A stretch of DNA of 64,000 nt from Blasia pusilla (Eukaryota > Marchantiophyta > Marchantiopsida > Blasiales): the NCBI GenBank assembly GCA_050084515.1, contig CM114271.1, positions 4,960,001 through 5,024,000 of the forward strand, in the 5' to 3' direction. A program made the position numbers and the translations under genes. This document shows positions 46,961-59,452 of the stretch, one piece after another; within the stretch, counting starts at the first letter, position 1; each line of letters starts with the position of its first letter. The notes beneath the pieces are model-generated. The model saw nothing but the letters and a program-made list of their open reading frames with translations, made no database searches and was not told the origin of the DNA.

Positions 46961-49519
46961 ACTCTCTTGTCAACTTGGGTTCAACCTTTAACTCCCAAGC
47001 CTCTATTGTGGTTATGGTAGGACTCTCCAATATGGGGGTTGATTACTATTGTGAAACTGTTGAGTAATAATGATACTCAACAACTCAACTCTAACTAACT
47101 TAAATGTCTCTACTCTTGGCGCTCTTCGGTGATCAAGATTATCCTTCATGCTAAGTACAATGATTCCCATCTCTCGGTGTAGTTGGATCACATCCCAAGA
47201 AGCCCATAGGTATCTATCATGAGCTCCTTTGGTTTATGAATATCCTCTAGCTTCACCCACCTAACCATTGCATGTATCACCTTGATAGGCAAGGGTCTCA
47301 GGAGTGCCTGAGAAGAGACGCATTTGGATTGTGTTCGACGTTGCTTAACCACTTCTAAATTGATAATCCGTGTCAAGTAGTTCAAGTCCACGGCTTGACC
47401 CAAAATATGAAATTTTTATGCTTATGAAAATTATGGCATTGTCATCATACTTGTGGGAAATCCCATCATGCACTATTGCTGGTTGTATAGAGCGCCAACA
47501 CATAAAAAAGGCCTTATCAACATTGGACTTCACAAACTATTATGCTTGATTATTCAGATCCAAAATCAAGTCGGGGCTATCCTCCTTGTAAGCATAAGAG
47601 GCAAGGAAAATCATAGAGATCAACTACACCGAGAGATGGGAATCTCATAAATATCCTATTGACTATTATTAACTACCAGTGATCCTCATATTGCAATGCT
47701 TGTGATTGACATCCATAAACAAAAATGGAATCCCCCAACGATCATGACACTCTTGGATATATCCTCTTTGAAACCTCATGTGGCATCAAGTTCATCCATC
47801 ATATGCATAGATAATATGCTAACTAACATTGGTTGTATCCCAAAATAATCCAGGTTTGATACATATGCAAACTCGATGTACACTCCTTACCACCTGTGCC
47901 AAAGAGTTGTTTGACTAAGATACACTATTGAGAATGTATGTTAGGGAATGAGATTGATGCTCAAACAAATGTCACAAAATGCGCATTGTTTCCCAAAACA
48001 ACATAGCTTTGGGGTCTCCCAAGCCACTTCTGCATCCAACACTCAATTAACCCCGACATGGGCAACGTGCAATCATGAAATAGACAATACCAATCTGGTC
48101 TAGATCTTCCATCCCCCGTAGAGAGATACCCTTTGGAAAAGAAATCTAGTAACCGCATATTGTTGTCATTGGTAATAGATTTACAAAATGTAGCTTATAT
48201 TGAGCTACAAGTTGAGTTCAGACTCATCTTGCTCCACATATAAGCACTAATTTACGTGAAGACTTGCGTGTAACATCGTAGCCAAACTAGAGATTATCCC
48301 TTTGAAGAGATCCAACGGTCTTACATGCTACTTTGAAATTTTCCATATAATTAGCGAGCTTTCCAAATGTAACAATGTAGCACTTCCAACCACCTTGAGC
48401 TCCTTTGATCCATTTGGACTTGGTGGAAAGGTCTCATTCATTCTAGCTTGTATGCACAAGCTTAATTTCCGACACTTCGTTAGAGCAACCTCTCCTCCAT
48501 AAACATATGCGATCATCATGACACAAGGGATAATCACTAGTTTAGGTTACCATAGGTATATTGTACATAGGGGTATCCTTCTCCTAAACACAGAACTGAA
48601 TCAAAACCCCTATTTAGATGATGGCGGTGTCGAATATCAATAATATTTCCATGTCTTGTGGTTTTTGTTCTTACACACCGTACGTGAACTTTATTGGAAA
48701 TAAAATAACCAATCCATTATCAGACGACCATCTTGGCCTGTAGGATCGAAGCTATCATCTCCAAGTTATTTAGGGTGCCCCATTGAGTATAACATTACTC
48801 CACCAACAAAGATAACATTACTCCACCAACGAAGATATCGTCACTATTGTCTTGGCCCACAACATCGACTCATCTTCGGGATGCTAAACCATATCAATAT
48901 CTTATGTTGCCCAAAATCAACTCAAGTTAGGCCCAAACATATAAAACTCGCATTCCCTACTATGAAGGGTTGCACTCTTGAACCAAAGAAGATACATTGC
49001 AAACAAAATTTTTTAAGCTCATGGCCTAACCAAATGAAGTATGTTACCTTTGTCATGTCATTTATGATCGAGCAAGAGTATGTAGCATGCCTCAATAAGG
49101 AGGCTATGCATGTAGTTAGGTGTCGAGAGTCAAGGAGTGACGAATTGATCTTCCTTGGTAAGATTAGTGCAAATGTCATTCTTTAGAAGCTTTGATGGAA
49201 GTTCTTGATTTTCTATGAACCTATTGTACAAGTTTAGGTGAATGTATGTATATTTCACCTTCTTCAAGCCTTGGGAGCCTTGAGAGGGGCATATCCCGAT
49301 GGAAGGCTTGAATATGTTCATCTCCCCATAATTAAGCCTTCAAAGCATTAGTTAGGGCAAGATGGTGCTTACATATATTAGACCTAGATTCCTTTATGTT
49401 GAGGGTGGGTTTGGCTCCACTTTTCCTAAGTTTTTTTTTTAAAGTGGTGTGTTTCACATCTCATTTTCATCAATTGAGAGATCCATACAAATATTACAAC
49501 TACCTGCAATTATATGTTG
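46961..49519. other. probable upstream remains of the gypsy relic; no gene recognised
   Basis: This is where gag and protease would lie for the minus-strand element, but I found no zinc knuckle or D(S/T)GA motif. A 23-bp unit AACATTACTCCACCAACAAA plus GAT is tandemly duplicated at 48791-48836 with one mismatch. ORFs of 60-100 codons on both strands are unrecognised. Confidence 0.45.
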
Positions 49520-50250
49520 TTTGCAAATCTCCCTAGCCACAAGATTATTGTAAACTAGCTTGCAATTGTGAGTCGCAATACGATTGCTAAAAGTGGCCCA
49601 TATATCAGTCATAATCAATTCGCAAACAAAAAAAAAACCAAAAATGATGGACGTACGCCCCCCTTCATTTCGCTCAGTTATGACTTCTCACCCCATGATT
49701 AAGCCTTCTCTCTACTAGAGTTCTTCCCTCTGGATTTGACAAAGCCCTTACTATTTTATTCTTTCTTTTCTTTTCTTTTCATTCCATGGATGAAGGGAGA
49801 GACCCCTTCTTAAGTGGTTTCAAGAACCTATCAAAGGAGGATATATATTTTTGGAGCAATAGTTAAGATGGGCGTTACTCAGACTGAGACTTCAAGGAGT
49901 GACATTGATAGGATGTTGGATAGATAGTGGCACGTGCTATCCACAAATGGATGTTTGGACACTCATCCAAATGAATGCCATTTCCACTATCTTTCTAGTG
50001 TTCCCATGATAGATGTTTATGTAAGCGGAGATAAAGTGGCAAGGATGGATGGCGGTGAGAGAGTAATTGGTACTTATGTTCTTGTTGAGGCGATCACAAC
50101 ACGTTTTGTGGAGTAGTTGTATGTGAGACGTGGGGACGTGAGGACTCTCATGTTGAAGAGTTAAGGGACCCCATCTACAGATGAGGCAAAGAAGTTGCTT
50201 CACCTTGTTTGTAAACAAATGTGTGAGAAACATATATCTATGGTAAACCT
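49520..50250. repeat. dispersed repeat, copy B
   Basis: Direct-orientation partner of 45000-45830, about 4.5 kb away, similar over most of its length with many substitutions and small indels. Tail word TTTGTAAACAAATGTGTGAG is shared. Confidence 0.65.
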
Positions 50251-50969
50251 TTGGAGTGAAATGACCCAACCATGCATATCGTCAAAAGATCCACAACTTC
50301 ATTACATCCAAGTTTCGGAATGGCGCTCACATCTCTATGTAAATGATGGGCTAAATGATGAATAAGTTAATCTCAAATTGCTGACACATAGTGATGTAGG
50401 GAGGAGGGCATTGAGATTGGATCTTGAGAGAGTAGAGACGAGGGAGACATGGGTGTTGGAGATGCAAGCACCAAAAAATTGTGATATTGCTTTGTGGAAT
50501 GTAATTTTGCAGCGTGAGTCAACCCTTGTCAAAGATCCGCACAATTCAAGGGTTGATAAGAAGTAGATGGTGGATGTGCAACATTCATCTCTCAAGTGTT
50601 ATCAAGTCTAATGGGACATATTCTTTTGGCTTGGACAGAGGAGATGCATTTTTCTATGCATTGTAATTAAGTATTCCTTACATGCTAACATTCTTATAAT
50701 GTATGAGTAAGTGAAATTTAAGAATGTTTAACCAAACGTGTGGGTGTATTGTGGAGTTAATAAAGTATGGCGAGAACCCCATTGAGGTTATGGAGGATGT
50801 GCAAGGTGGTTGGAGGATGCAATAGAACGTCTTCACGAATTAGGATCTCATCGCATCCTTGGTAAGTTCCTAACATATAGAGTGTTTGTTTTCATATTAT
50901 TTCAGAATACCAATGTAAGATAGACTTATTTAGTGGAATTATATGCAATAAAAAATTCCTCATGTTGAT

Positions 50970-51075
50970 GGGAAAAGCCCTCATGTAGACCTTAGGTTGG
51001 ATCCAATTTTGGAATCCAACCCTTTTGGATGATGATGCCCCCTACAAAGAGAAGGAGGAGGAGGAGCGGATGGGA
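50970..51075 (+). repeat. short repeat with Asp/Glu-rich coding look, copy 1
   Basis: TGGAATCC-ACCCTT--GATGATGATGCC-CCTACAA-GAG followed by a GAGGAG run recurs near 59185-59275. In one frame it reads LESNPFDDDAPYKEKEEEER, suggesting a relic of a protein end, family unknown. Confidence 0.6.
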
Positions 51076-54000
51076 GATGACAATATGCTTGAGAGGCACC
51101 TCATGGAGCAATTGGCTACCCTCAAATCGAGTAGGTCCTCTCGGGCAACGTGCCCAACCGGGCTTTAGGGTATGTTTGTAATAGAGACCAAAGAAATAGC
51201 TATTGTATTTAGTGGGGATCCTACCTACTCATGGGTAGTCGCGATTCTTGTTGCATATTATTTTATACTTCGGAAATATTTTTTTATATAAATGGAAATT
51301 TTCAAATTTTGCAAATTTTCAGAATTGGATATGAAATGTGACTTATATTTGATAAAGTCAATAATAATATTAAAAAATTTTACTTAAAAAAAATCATGGC
51401 GTCTATGCAATTGCTATGTGAGTGATAGACGTATATCAATCACAAATTTATGACTGTATTAAGAGTACTTGATTGGTTTCATATGACTTACTCGCAATTG
51501 TCATGCTTCTTGTTATGAGTGTTGTGCGACTATGGTGAATCGACATATACAAAGTGATATCCCTCCTTGAGCAATTTTGGGACTAAAATTCTTAGGTACT
51601 TGCGACTTGTGAATATAATAGAAAAAAACTTTAGAGCCGTGATGTACTCGCAAAGTATGGCTCAGTATTGCAAGAGTGCAAGTGTTTTGCGACTATAGTA
51701 AGAATGTAGAGCTAATGTTGTGTGGGAGAGGAGGCACTTTTTATGAAGATTGTAGACACAAGCGTCAGTCTAGGTTGGAGTAAAACAAAAGAAGATTGGT
51801 GAGCACATCTTCTTGCAGATAGGGATCGAGTATGATGTGTATCTCGTAGGATGGGGCCAATTATACCATGTGGGAATCATTGAAGAGACTTGAGGGAGAT
51901 TTAGACTAAGATTTTGGGATGATGTTGAAGAGAGTTCAATGTAATTTAGAGTGAGAGTTGATAACCATTTGGTTAGTAGTTAGTGCCACAAGGACGATTT
52001 CTTGCCATCAAAGACATTGGCAAGAAGTCGTTCATTTACTTTCAAATTTGTAATTTGAAAGTAATTGGACTCAAAATCTTCCAACTCCATCTCATCTTCC
52101 AAAAAAAATCAGCCACTTTAAAAAAATAGTTGGTACTCGTGGATTTTGGGGAGTGCTCATACTTATGTACATTACGGAGCGATCAAATTGAGATCATCCT
52201 ATCTAATAGGATTCATCATCAAATATATCTAACACTTGTTTTGTAGCATCAACTTCACCATCATATGTGTCTAGTGATGCTTGTGTTGGAAACATCTCTC
52301 AATCTGTGTTGAATAATCTGATAAGTTCTTCATGCATTTGACAGGGGTAATGGTATGTTCGTGGATATACCCCCCCCCCTTGTCCATCCTTTTGGGATTA
52401 TCTCGTTGTAAGAAAGAAGACAAGATTAATTCAAGCTACTCAAGATAAGATCATCTACCAATAGATTTTGACGATCGTTTAGATAAAACAAACGAGTCGT
52501 GTTGAGGGCATCTTGGATTTCTTACATATTGAACCCTTGCCCAAAGAATAAGTTCTCCGCCTCTTGATTTTGGAGATCTATGGAAATTTCATGTATGAGC
52601 TCTCTTTGATCATACATGTCAATGAAGTGGATGAGCCGCGATCACATTCTTTGTTGTCGTGAGATTTCTACTTGAACCACCCTATCTATGTTCGCTTTCA
52701 AGGTTATAATTTGATAGGGGGTTACAAGGTCCCAAACTAGAAGGAAAATTCTCTTGCTCTTAAGATTGCTTGCGATACAAAGTATGTGCATTACTATCAA
52801 GTGCACGGAAAGATACGCCAAAAAGATGATATATTCTTCGTGACCAAGGTTGCGTACAAGTTGGACATTTGTGTGATAATAATATGGATTTTTGAAGAAA
52901 ATATGGATTCCAATAGCAAGCTTTACATGTGTTTTCACATAGCAAGCTTATGGGGTAATTAGGTTGAAGAAAATCATGGATTCTAGCCTATTATTTGGCG
53001 TGAGGATCCCTCCTTTTGCTATGGAAATTTCTTTTATCGAATCAGGCATATCTTGCTTTTTTTCTGCTTGGATTGAAAGGTGTTGGTGCCAATATCATAG
53101 AAGTATAGTTGGCAGCGTTTGGATCAATTGCATTCTACCATATTACGCGTAGAGCACACGACTATAATTTCTTGATAGGTTGAAATAAAATCATATTATC
53201 AACCTCTTTCACAAGACATTCCTTGTGTAGAGTTGTGTCACTTATGAGTTCTTCCACAATGCCCCTTACTCTCAATTACTATAATACATTAATTTCTTGT
53301 TGTTGTCTCGCCATGATGGATTCATATGCCCTCCTTCAGTTCTCCGTATTGTCTACCATTACTGTTATTTTTCTTCTATGTAGCTCATCTCTAGCAATTG
53401 ATTCATTTAGGATTCTCTCCATCTCTCTCTTAAGTCTCTAACACTCCTCGGACAACTATTGATCCTTCCCCTTCAAAATGTTGAATTAGGCTTCCAAATG
53501 TTTTCAAGAATTCTTTATTAAACTTTCCAAATTTGATAGATGATAAATAACCTCACTATTAATCGAAGCATTCTCCCCACAAAAGGTTTTGGGAAAAACA
53601 CTACAATATACAAGGCGATCAAAACTATCTTTAGGCCCATCAAAACTCATATTCCAACCTACATTCTAGTCATTGAAAACACCTCTTATGTCCTCATAGG
53701 TTTGCTACCCTATGGACTCGACCTTCATTTTCATATGAGTAATATATCTCCTCTTTGCTTGGCCGATGTGCTATGTTTCCATTTAAAGAAGATAGTAGGC
53801 CTCAAAGGCTATTGGACAATGCACCATACTGGGTTGGCTTAATGAGGCTGGTTGTGGTAGAACCGCTTGGTCAAATCATTCCTCTCCTTTGTCTGGCGGA
53901 GAAGATGATGGCCAATAGTGATGTGGTGGATATGGGCCCATACTTCCAAAGTTTGGCGAAGTATAAAGACTCAGTTGTTTTAAGAACATCGGTGGGGATA

Positions 54001-55800
54001 TTTCACTTCATTTGAGCTTCACAAATACCTTACTTATTAACTTCCTCTTCTTTATTGGGAGGTCTTCATAACTTACAAGACAATTGGAAAATGCCTAATC
54101 CTTCCTCCAATCATCTTCTCCCCCTTTCCTTGCAGAATCACCAATCGCACGATTCAGCCACTTGAGGCGTAACTTCTTGAACTCTGCCTTAAGATTAAGA
54201 ATATTTGGGTTGACAACATTGTCTTAATTCGCCTTTAATGCATCGTTAATGATGAATATGAAGATCATCTTCTGGTTCACCTTCGCTGAAATTGGTCGGC
54301 TCGGTGTATCGTGGGATTTTCCCCCTCTTGTGTCATCCTCGTTGTTACAAGGACTCTAGTCTTCATGAGGCAACAAATCCATCCTCAACTTATTTTTTAG
54401 AAAAATCCAAAAGGAAAATTTCGTTAAAAATATTTCTATAATAGTGATACGATGACACATCATATATCCATAATCATTTATAATTATTTTGAGTCACACA
54501 TTCATATTTTTCACTCATGTCTTATCTTCCTTGTGAAAAAATATTCAATCCTCAAATGGATTTATAGTTACAATATTGTGGCAAAAAAAATCGCATCACC
54601 ATACACTCAATGAGTATATCTGCATGATCTTAATCCTAAATCTACACATCATATTTTTTAATTTGCTCTTATATATAGAAATATATTATAGGCTTTTGCG
54701 ATGAGAGGAATTCAGAGCTAATCCCCACTCAATATCCTATAAGACATTTCTCCAACCTCCAACCCTAATATATGGTTGAGAGTTGGATCCAAAATTAGTA
54801 AAAATGTTCATAACTTGAAGGTCACTTTGAAGAACTCCACGCTTGTGGACAGTCTCTATGGTAATAAGTAGAACAATCCCAACCTGGATGAAATTCAATG
54901 CCACCATTTAACATTTGATCTTTTGCAACTCTCCTAAACTTGCTCCTCTGTTCTTCAAGGTATGACATGCTTGCATCCAATTTTCAAGATGCTCACCATT
55001 CTAGTATGGATAGATGGCATAAGATGGATCCTTGACCAACCTTCCTACCATGGGAACTATTTCCCGATGTGAAATCAAAGCAAACATCTCCTCTCGCATT
55101 ATTGAATCTTTTGAATACAACCGAGATGCTTCCTTTAACACCTTCATGCAATAGTAGATATCTTCATTAACGATTTAAATTTGGTTAATTTTACAAAGAT
55201 ACACAATTTTGTGTAAACGTGAGCTCAAAGCTAGTATTCTCAAGATCATTTGCTACCATCATATCCTTGCTAAAAATCCACATAATTCCGCATGGAACTA
55301 CCGATCGATGTCTTTCCCACAAAAATATTATTTCCCTTAAAAAAGATATCAAAATTTTTGTAACTCGAAAAAAAATACTTATAGTGTAGTTGTCTCTACA
55401 ACGATGGGCTTCTCCTTCTTGTATGTCTTGAGATCGATATACACTCTCCCCACGTTAACACCTTGTTGGAAATAAAATGTTGTTAATGTCTAGGTCCATG
55501 CCTTTGAAACTCTCTTCTAATATTTTTGCAATTCCAAGGTAAAGCCATGGAATCCATCCATATCCCTCAAAATGTAGGATTGTATATTCCCTAATGGCAG
55601 TTGAAAAAACTACTCTAGTTATGCCTCTCTTATAGCTATGTTAAAGTCATTCTTGGAATTGACTCTTTGCCTCTTGGCACTATCACTCAACTCCACTTGA
55701 TTATCTCCTACCCCTGAAGTCTCAACCCCACTAAATATGTCACTCGGAGGAGGACGATAGGAAGATTGTTTACACAACTAACAAAAGAAAAATGGGTATG
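51076..55800. other. intergenic with faint minus-strand coding traces; no gene supported
   Basis: Around 52.5-52.95 kb the minus strand has a 98-codon ORF and then further codons such as IHEISIDLQNQEAENLFFGQ. Around 53.2-53.45 kb it reads as broken coiled-coil sequence (RDLRERWRES, MNQLLEMSYIEEK). Plus-strand ORFs at 53540-54015 are unrecognised. These may be worn retroelement pieces. A C-run lies near 52370. Confidence 0.35.
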
Positions 55801-55819
55801 TCCACCAGAAGAAATCATG

Positions 55820-56706
55820 AATTATATGACTAGATTGAGTCATATATTATGGTAAATGACTAAGTATGACTCATTACCATTGGAGTCATATAAACCAAGT
55901 CATTTAGATGTAATGACACTAAGATTATTGGTAGAGTATATGACTTCAGTCATGAGATAATGAATTATTTATATATGACTGATGAGTCAGTACATATATT
56001 GACACGTTGGCATCTTGAGTGGCAATATGACTTCCATGTAGGACACTCCTAGTTTGACACGTGTAATGGCTAAGTCATAAAGGCCCATACCATGATGACT
56101 TGGATGTAGATAAATAAATGATTGACCTACAAGTATCTCTATACATATTTGACATGTGGATTAATTGCCTCATTTCTATATTCCATGTCACATGATGACG
56201 AGGATTTTCAGGGACAAACCACAAATGGCCACGTGGAGTTTTTCAAATTACTATGTGACACATGGAGGAAATTACTGAGTCATATATGTAGATGAGGAAT
56301 TCCTTTAAATATGTACTTTTCTAACACATGTCCCTTGTTTTTTAATTGGTAAGTTGTAAAGTCATGCGTATAATTCTTGTTAGTCATATGTATAACTATG
56401 ATAGTCATATGTATAACTTTGTAAATCATATGCATGACTCTGGTAGTTACATGTATAACTTTGTTAGTCATATGCATGACTGTGATAGTCATATGTATAA
56501 CTTTGTGAGTCATTTCCATGACTCTGATAGGTATGGACATGAATATGACTAGAGTAATTTAATATGACTTTTTCAGTCACACGTTTATATATATCGTGGT
56601 GGGGAGTCGTATCTGTGGTTATAAAATTTTTAATTGACAACTACATGTGTGAGATGTTTGACTCTCATAGTCATGAGAATAACTCAGATGGTACTACATA
56701 TGACTT
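55820..56706. repeat. AGTCAT/ATGACT hexamer-dense block
   Basis: At least twenty AGTCAT or ATGACT hexamers occur in under 900 bp on both strands, many in longer words such as TATGACTCATTA, GACTTCAGTCATGAG and ATGACTGATGAGTCAG. Neighbouring DNA has few. TGACTCA/ACTCAT words are the type of site bound by plant bZIP factors, but the density suggests a degenerate satellite-like origin. Confidence 0.7.
56346..56530 (+). repeat. minisatellite core of the hexamer block
   Basis: Alternating units TAGTCATATGTATAACTTTG and a related ATCATATGCATGACTCTGG recur with a spacing near 18-20 nt about nine times. The minus-strand Met/Thr/His-rich ORF here is only a translation of the repeat. Confidence 0.8.
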
Positions 56707-58628
56707 GAATAGTGGTTTGAATGATTGAAAGTGTTATTTATATTTTATTTCTAAAAAATTACATTAGTCAATTTATGCTCTCCGTCCAAATCTTGGGGAA
56801 TCAATTTTTGGAGATGGCTACTCTGATCAACCTTCGAGAACAATTCATAAACCATAGAAATGTCTTTCCACAGAAAAAAAAGATAAAATTCATAACAATT
56901 TCCTCCTCATCAAACATGAGTTTTAGAACACTCCATAAATCTGAAGTTTGGAAAACATGGAACAAAATGAAATGAAAAAAATTAATTGAATGTAAAACAC
57001 ACACTAATGAACTACTTTCTTTAAGTTAGACTCTAACCAAATAATGATAGATCTAACTGTAGCTCCAAGTGTCTATTGGGGAGGGCTATTATTTGTATTC
57101 GACTCCAATAATTATTAATCGTGGTGGATGGTATCCCTAAGGTCTACTCTTACCATGCCAGGAGCAATTATAACCTCTTTCATATGGAACTTGCCTTGAC
57201 CACTCAGATCTGAAACTACTCTTGATCCCAAGACATTCTGACTAAGCTTTGGCTACATAAGGTGAACTTTATCTCCCAAATTTAGCTACAAACCTGCCAA
57301 TTCACATAAAAAATTTAGATGGATATGAACACTCTTTCACAAGAATGCAGAATTTGAAACACTCATTCATTGCCTTTGTGAAGGTCCATCCACAAACTGG
57401 AAAATTCCGCAAAAATTTGACCATTCCCACCAGGTTGGGTATTAGAATTAAGTTAGTATCCTTGCATTATGATATTATCCTAATCATAACATCAGGGAGT
57501 TGTATAGAATAAGAAAGAAGAGGGAGGTGGGACCCATATGGACAAGTCCTTCCATATGACAAATGTAAGTCCACGACATGGGCTTTGTCAACATGCAACC
57601 TTGCTTATTTGAAATAAACATTTTTAGGAAGATTTCATAGAAACTACTTCGAAGTCCATAATATATATATGTTTTTTGGAAAGTATGGTTTTCCAAGCAA
57701 GTCATTTGAACATAACATGGTCATTCCTTATCTTGGACATGAGGATTTTAGGTAAATTCTCCTATATTCCCTCTCATAGTCACTCCCTTATTAGATTTAA
57801 AAGTTGATAGGGAGATTTTATAGAAATTACATCAAAGTCCATAATGGTTTTGGGATATGCTAATATCTTATACACCAGCATGGTGGTTGCATATAATGGC
57901 GATAAAATCTCTATGATGTCACTCCATAGATCTCTACGACATGGTGGACATAAAAATTGTCCTTTAAGTTGTTATTTGTAAACTTGGGTCTTTTTCAATG
58001 CTCCAATCATTTTTCTTACTCTTTACAATAATCTTCCTTTCATCACGATAAATGTGCTACCCATCTTGCATAACACCTAGGATCTATTACCGTATTATCC
58101 ATCTCCATATCAATCCTATATGTCATATACATAGATTTTCCCAAACAAAAAATCTTACTTGGATAAGCGTCTTCCCCTTTATATATGAAATCCAAGTTTC
58201 TCTTGATTGATATAGAACTTAATGGGCATTAGAAAGCTTTGAGTTGCAATCCTCTTTCCCTTGAGCATACAATGTACAAAGTGTATGTCTTTGACGCCTA
58301 TCGGTCCATGTCCATGTTCAATGAGTCGGCGCCCACGATAGCCTGTCCAAAGTAGTAGTGGTAGTAGTAACATGAGGAATTTTCAACGACACATAATCCC
58401 ACTAAGTTGCATAAGTACTCGGATATAATATGTTGAACATAGAAACACTATATAAGTTAGGAATTTACCAAGGATGCTATGAAATCCTAATCGGTAAAGA
58501 CGTGCTCTCGTATCCTCTAGGCCTACTGCAAACCCTCCATAAACTTTGAGATTGAAAACTTTCCCAAATTCATAAATTGCACTAAACACCACACATGTCG
58601 AATAGTCTCAAATGTCTACCATATGCAT
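56707..58628. other. intergenic, no gene supported
   Basis: A phrase GGGAGATTTTATAGAAATTA followed by CATC-AAGTCCATAAT near 57808 is a diverged repeat of one near 57629. ORFs at 58179-58592 (minus) have no motif I recognise. Confidence 0.45.
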
Positions 58629-59098
58629 TGTCACATCTTATTTCGACGTAGATAGAGTTTTATTGCGTCGACGGCATAGAGAGTCTGCGGGATGTTTGGG
58701 TGTAACTTCGTCACGAGATGTTTGATGAGGTTGGTGACAGGTCCGTTGTGTCGAGAACGTTGTGTATGGCGATTTCTATATCTTGGGTTTAGTCCGGTAG
58801 GTGATTCGTTGACCGAGTCAACGATCACTCGGTAACCTGCGCACGCAAGTTATCGTTGGTAGGGCTATTTTTTGGGGAAGAGCTTTTTGGCTCTTCCCCG
58901 GGGTATAAGAGTGAGAGAGATGGCTTTCTCAAGCTATCTTTCTATGTCGAGCCTTAGGAGCGCCTCTCTTGCATAGACGTGTGTGGGTGTGTAGGAGTTA
59001 GGGTGCTAGCGTCCGGATTCTCTCATAGTAGAGGGTGGATCTGGTTCGATAAGCCAATGTAGATTCATGAGTGGAGTTTTAGTCCGGGTGAGCCGTTT
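58629..59098 (+). mobile_element. LTR-like repeat, copy 2
   Basis: Starts TGTCACATCTTA and follows copy 1 (3394 onward) to GAGTGGAGTTTTAG-CCGGGTG. It includes the GTTGACC-AGTCAAC inverted motif, GGGGTATAAGAGTGAGAGAG at about 58900 and GGTGCTAGCGTCCG. Similarity stops at about 59098, and no polyprotein is adjacent in a compatible arrangement. Copy 2 is clearly diverged from copy 1, so the two are not the LTRs of one recent insertion. Confidence 0.6.
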
Positions 59099-59184
59099 AA
59101 TGGGCAAAAGCCATTATGGCTTCAAAATGGATGGAGGGAGAGAGGGTCATTAAGGCCAGGAGTTCATGTCAGAAAGAACGTCAT

Positions 59185-59275
59185 CCAATAAAACTTGGGT
59201 ATGATTTGATTGTGGAATCCGACCCTTGAGATGATGATGCCTCCTACAACGAGGAGGAGGAGGAGGAGTGGAGGT
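59185..59275 (+). repeat. short repeat with Asp/Glu-rich coding look, copy 2
   Basis: Matches 50970-51075, including TGGAATCCGACCCTT and GATGATGATGCCTCCTACAA followed by a GAG run. Confidence 0.6.
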
Positions 59276-59299
59276 GTGATGAAATATGTTTGAGAGCCA

Positions 59300-59452
59300 C
59301 AATGCACGTGAGTGAAGGACTAATCATATTACACATAATTTTTTTTCTTGTTGTTTGGAGAAGGGGAAATATTTTCTTGTTGCTTGGTTGCCACATGTCA
59401 ATCAAAGAGATGTTTGCAAATCAAGAAGGCACTCTCCAATAAGAATATAGGT
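59300..59452 (-). mobile_element. Helitron-family relic, minus strand
   Basis: On the minus strand: TATTCTTATTGGAGAGTGCC, TTCTTGATTTGCAAACATC, TTGACATGTGGCAACCAAGC, AACAAGAAAATA, TTATGTGTAATATGATTAG, TCCTTCACTC and a decayed CACGTGCATTGTG hairpin. The terminal CTAG is missing. Confidence 0.55.

Noticed and set aside
45000-50250. The 45.0 and 49.5 kb direct repeats as the LTR pair of the gypsy relic
   Set aside because: The integrase remains lie outside the pair (43.74-44.34 kb), so the left repeat interrupts the element instead of ending it.
56346-56530. Regular array resembling a CRISPR, or a Met/His/Thr-rich protein
   Set aside because: Units are contiguous and degenerate with no unique spacers, and the setting is a plant nuclear genome. 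The ORF is only a translation of the repeat.
3394-59098. The two LTR-like copies as the ends of one 55-kb retrotransposon
   Set aside because: They are clearly diverged, and between them lie two intact host genes and several unrelated elements.
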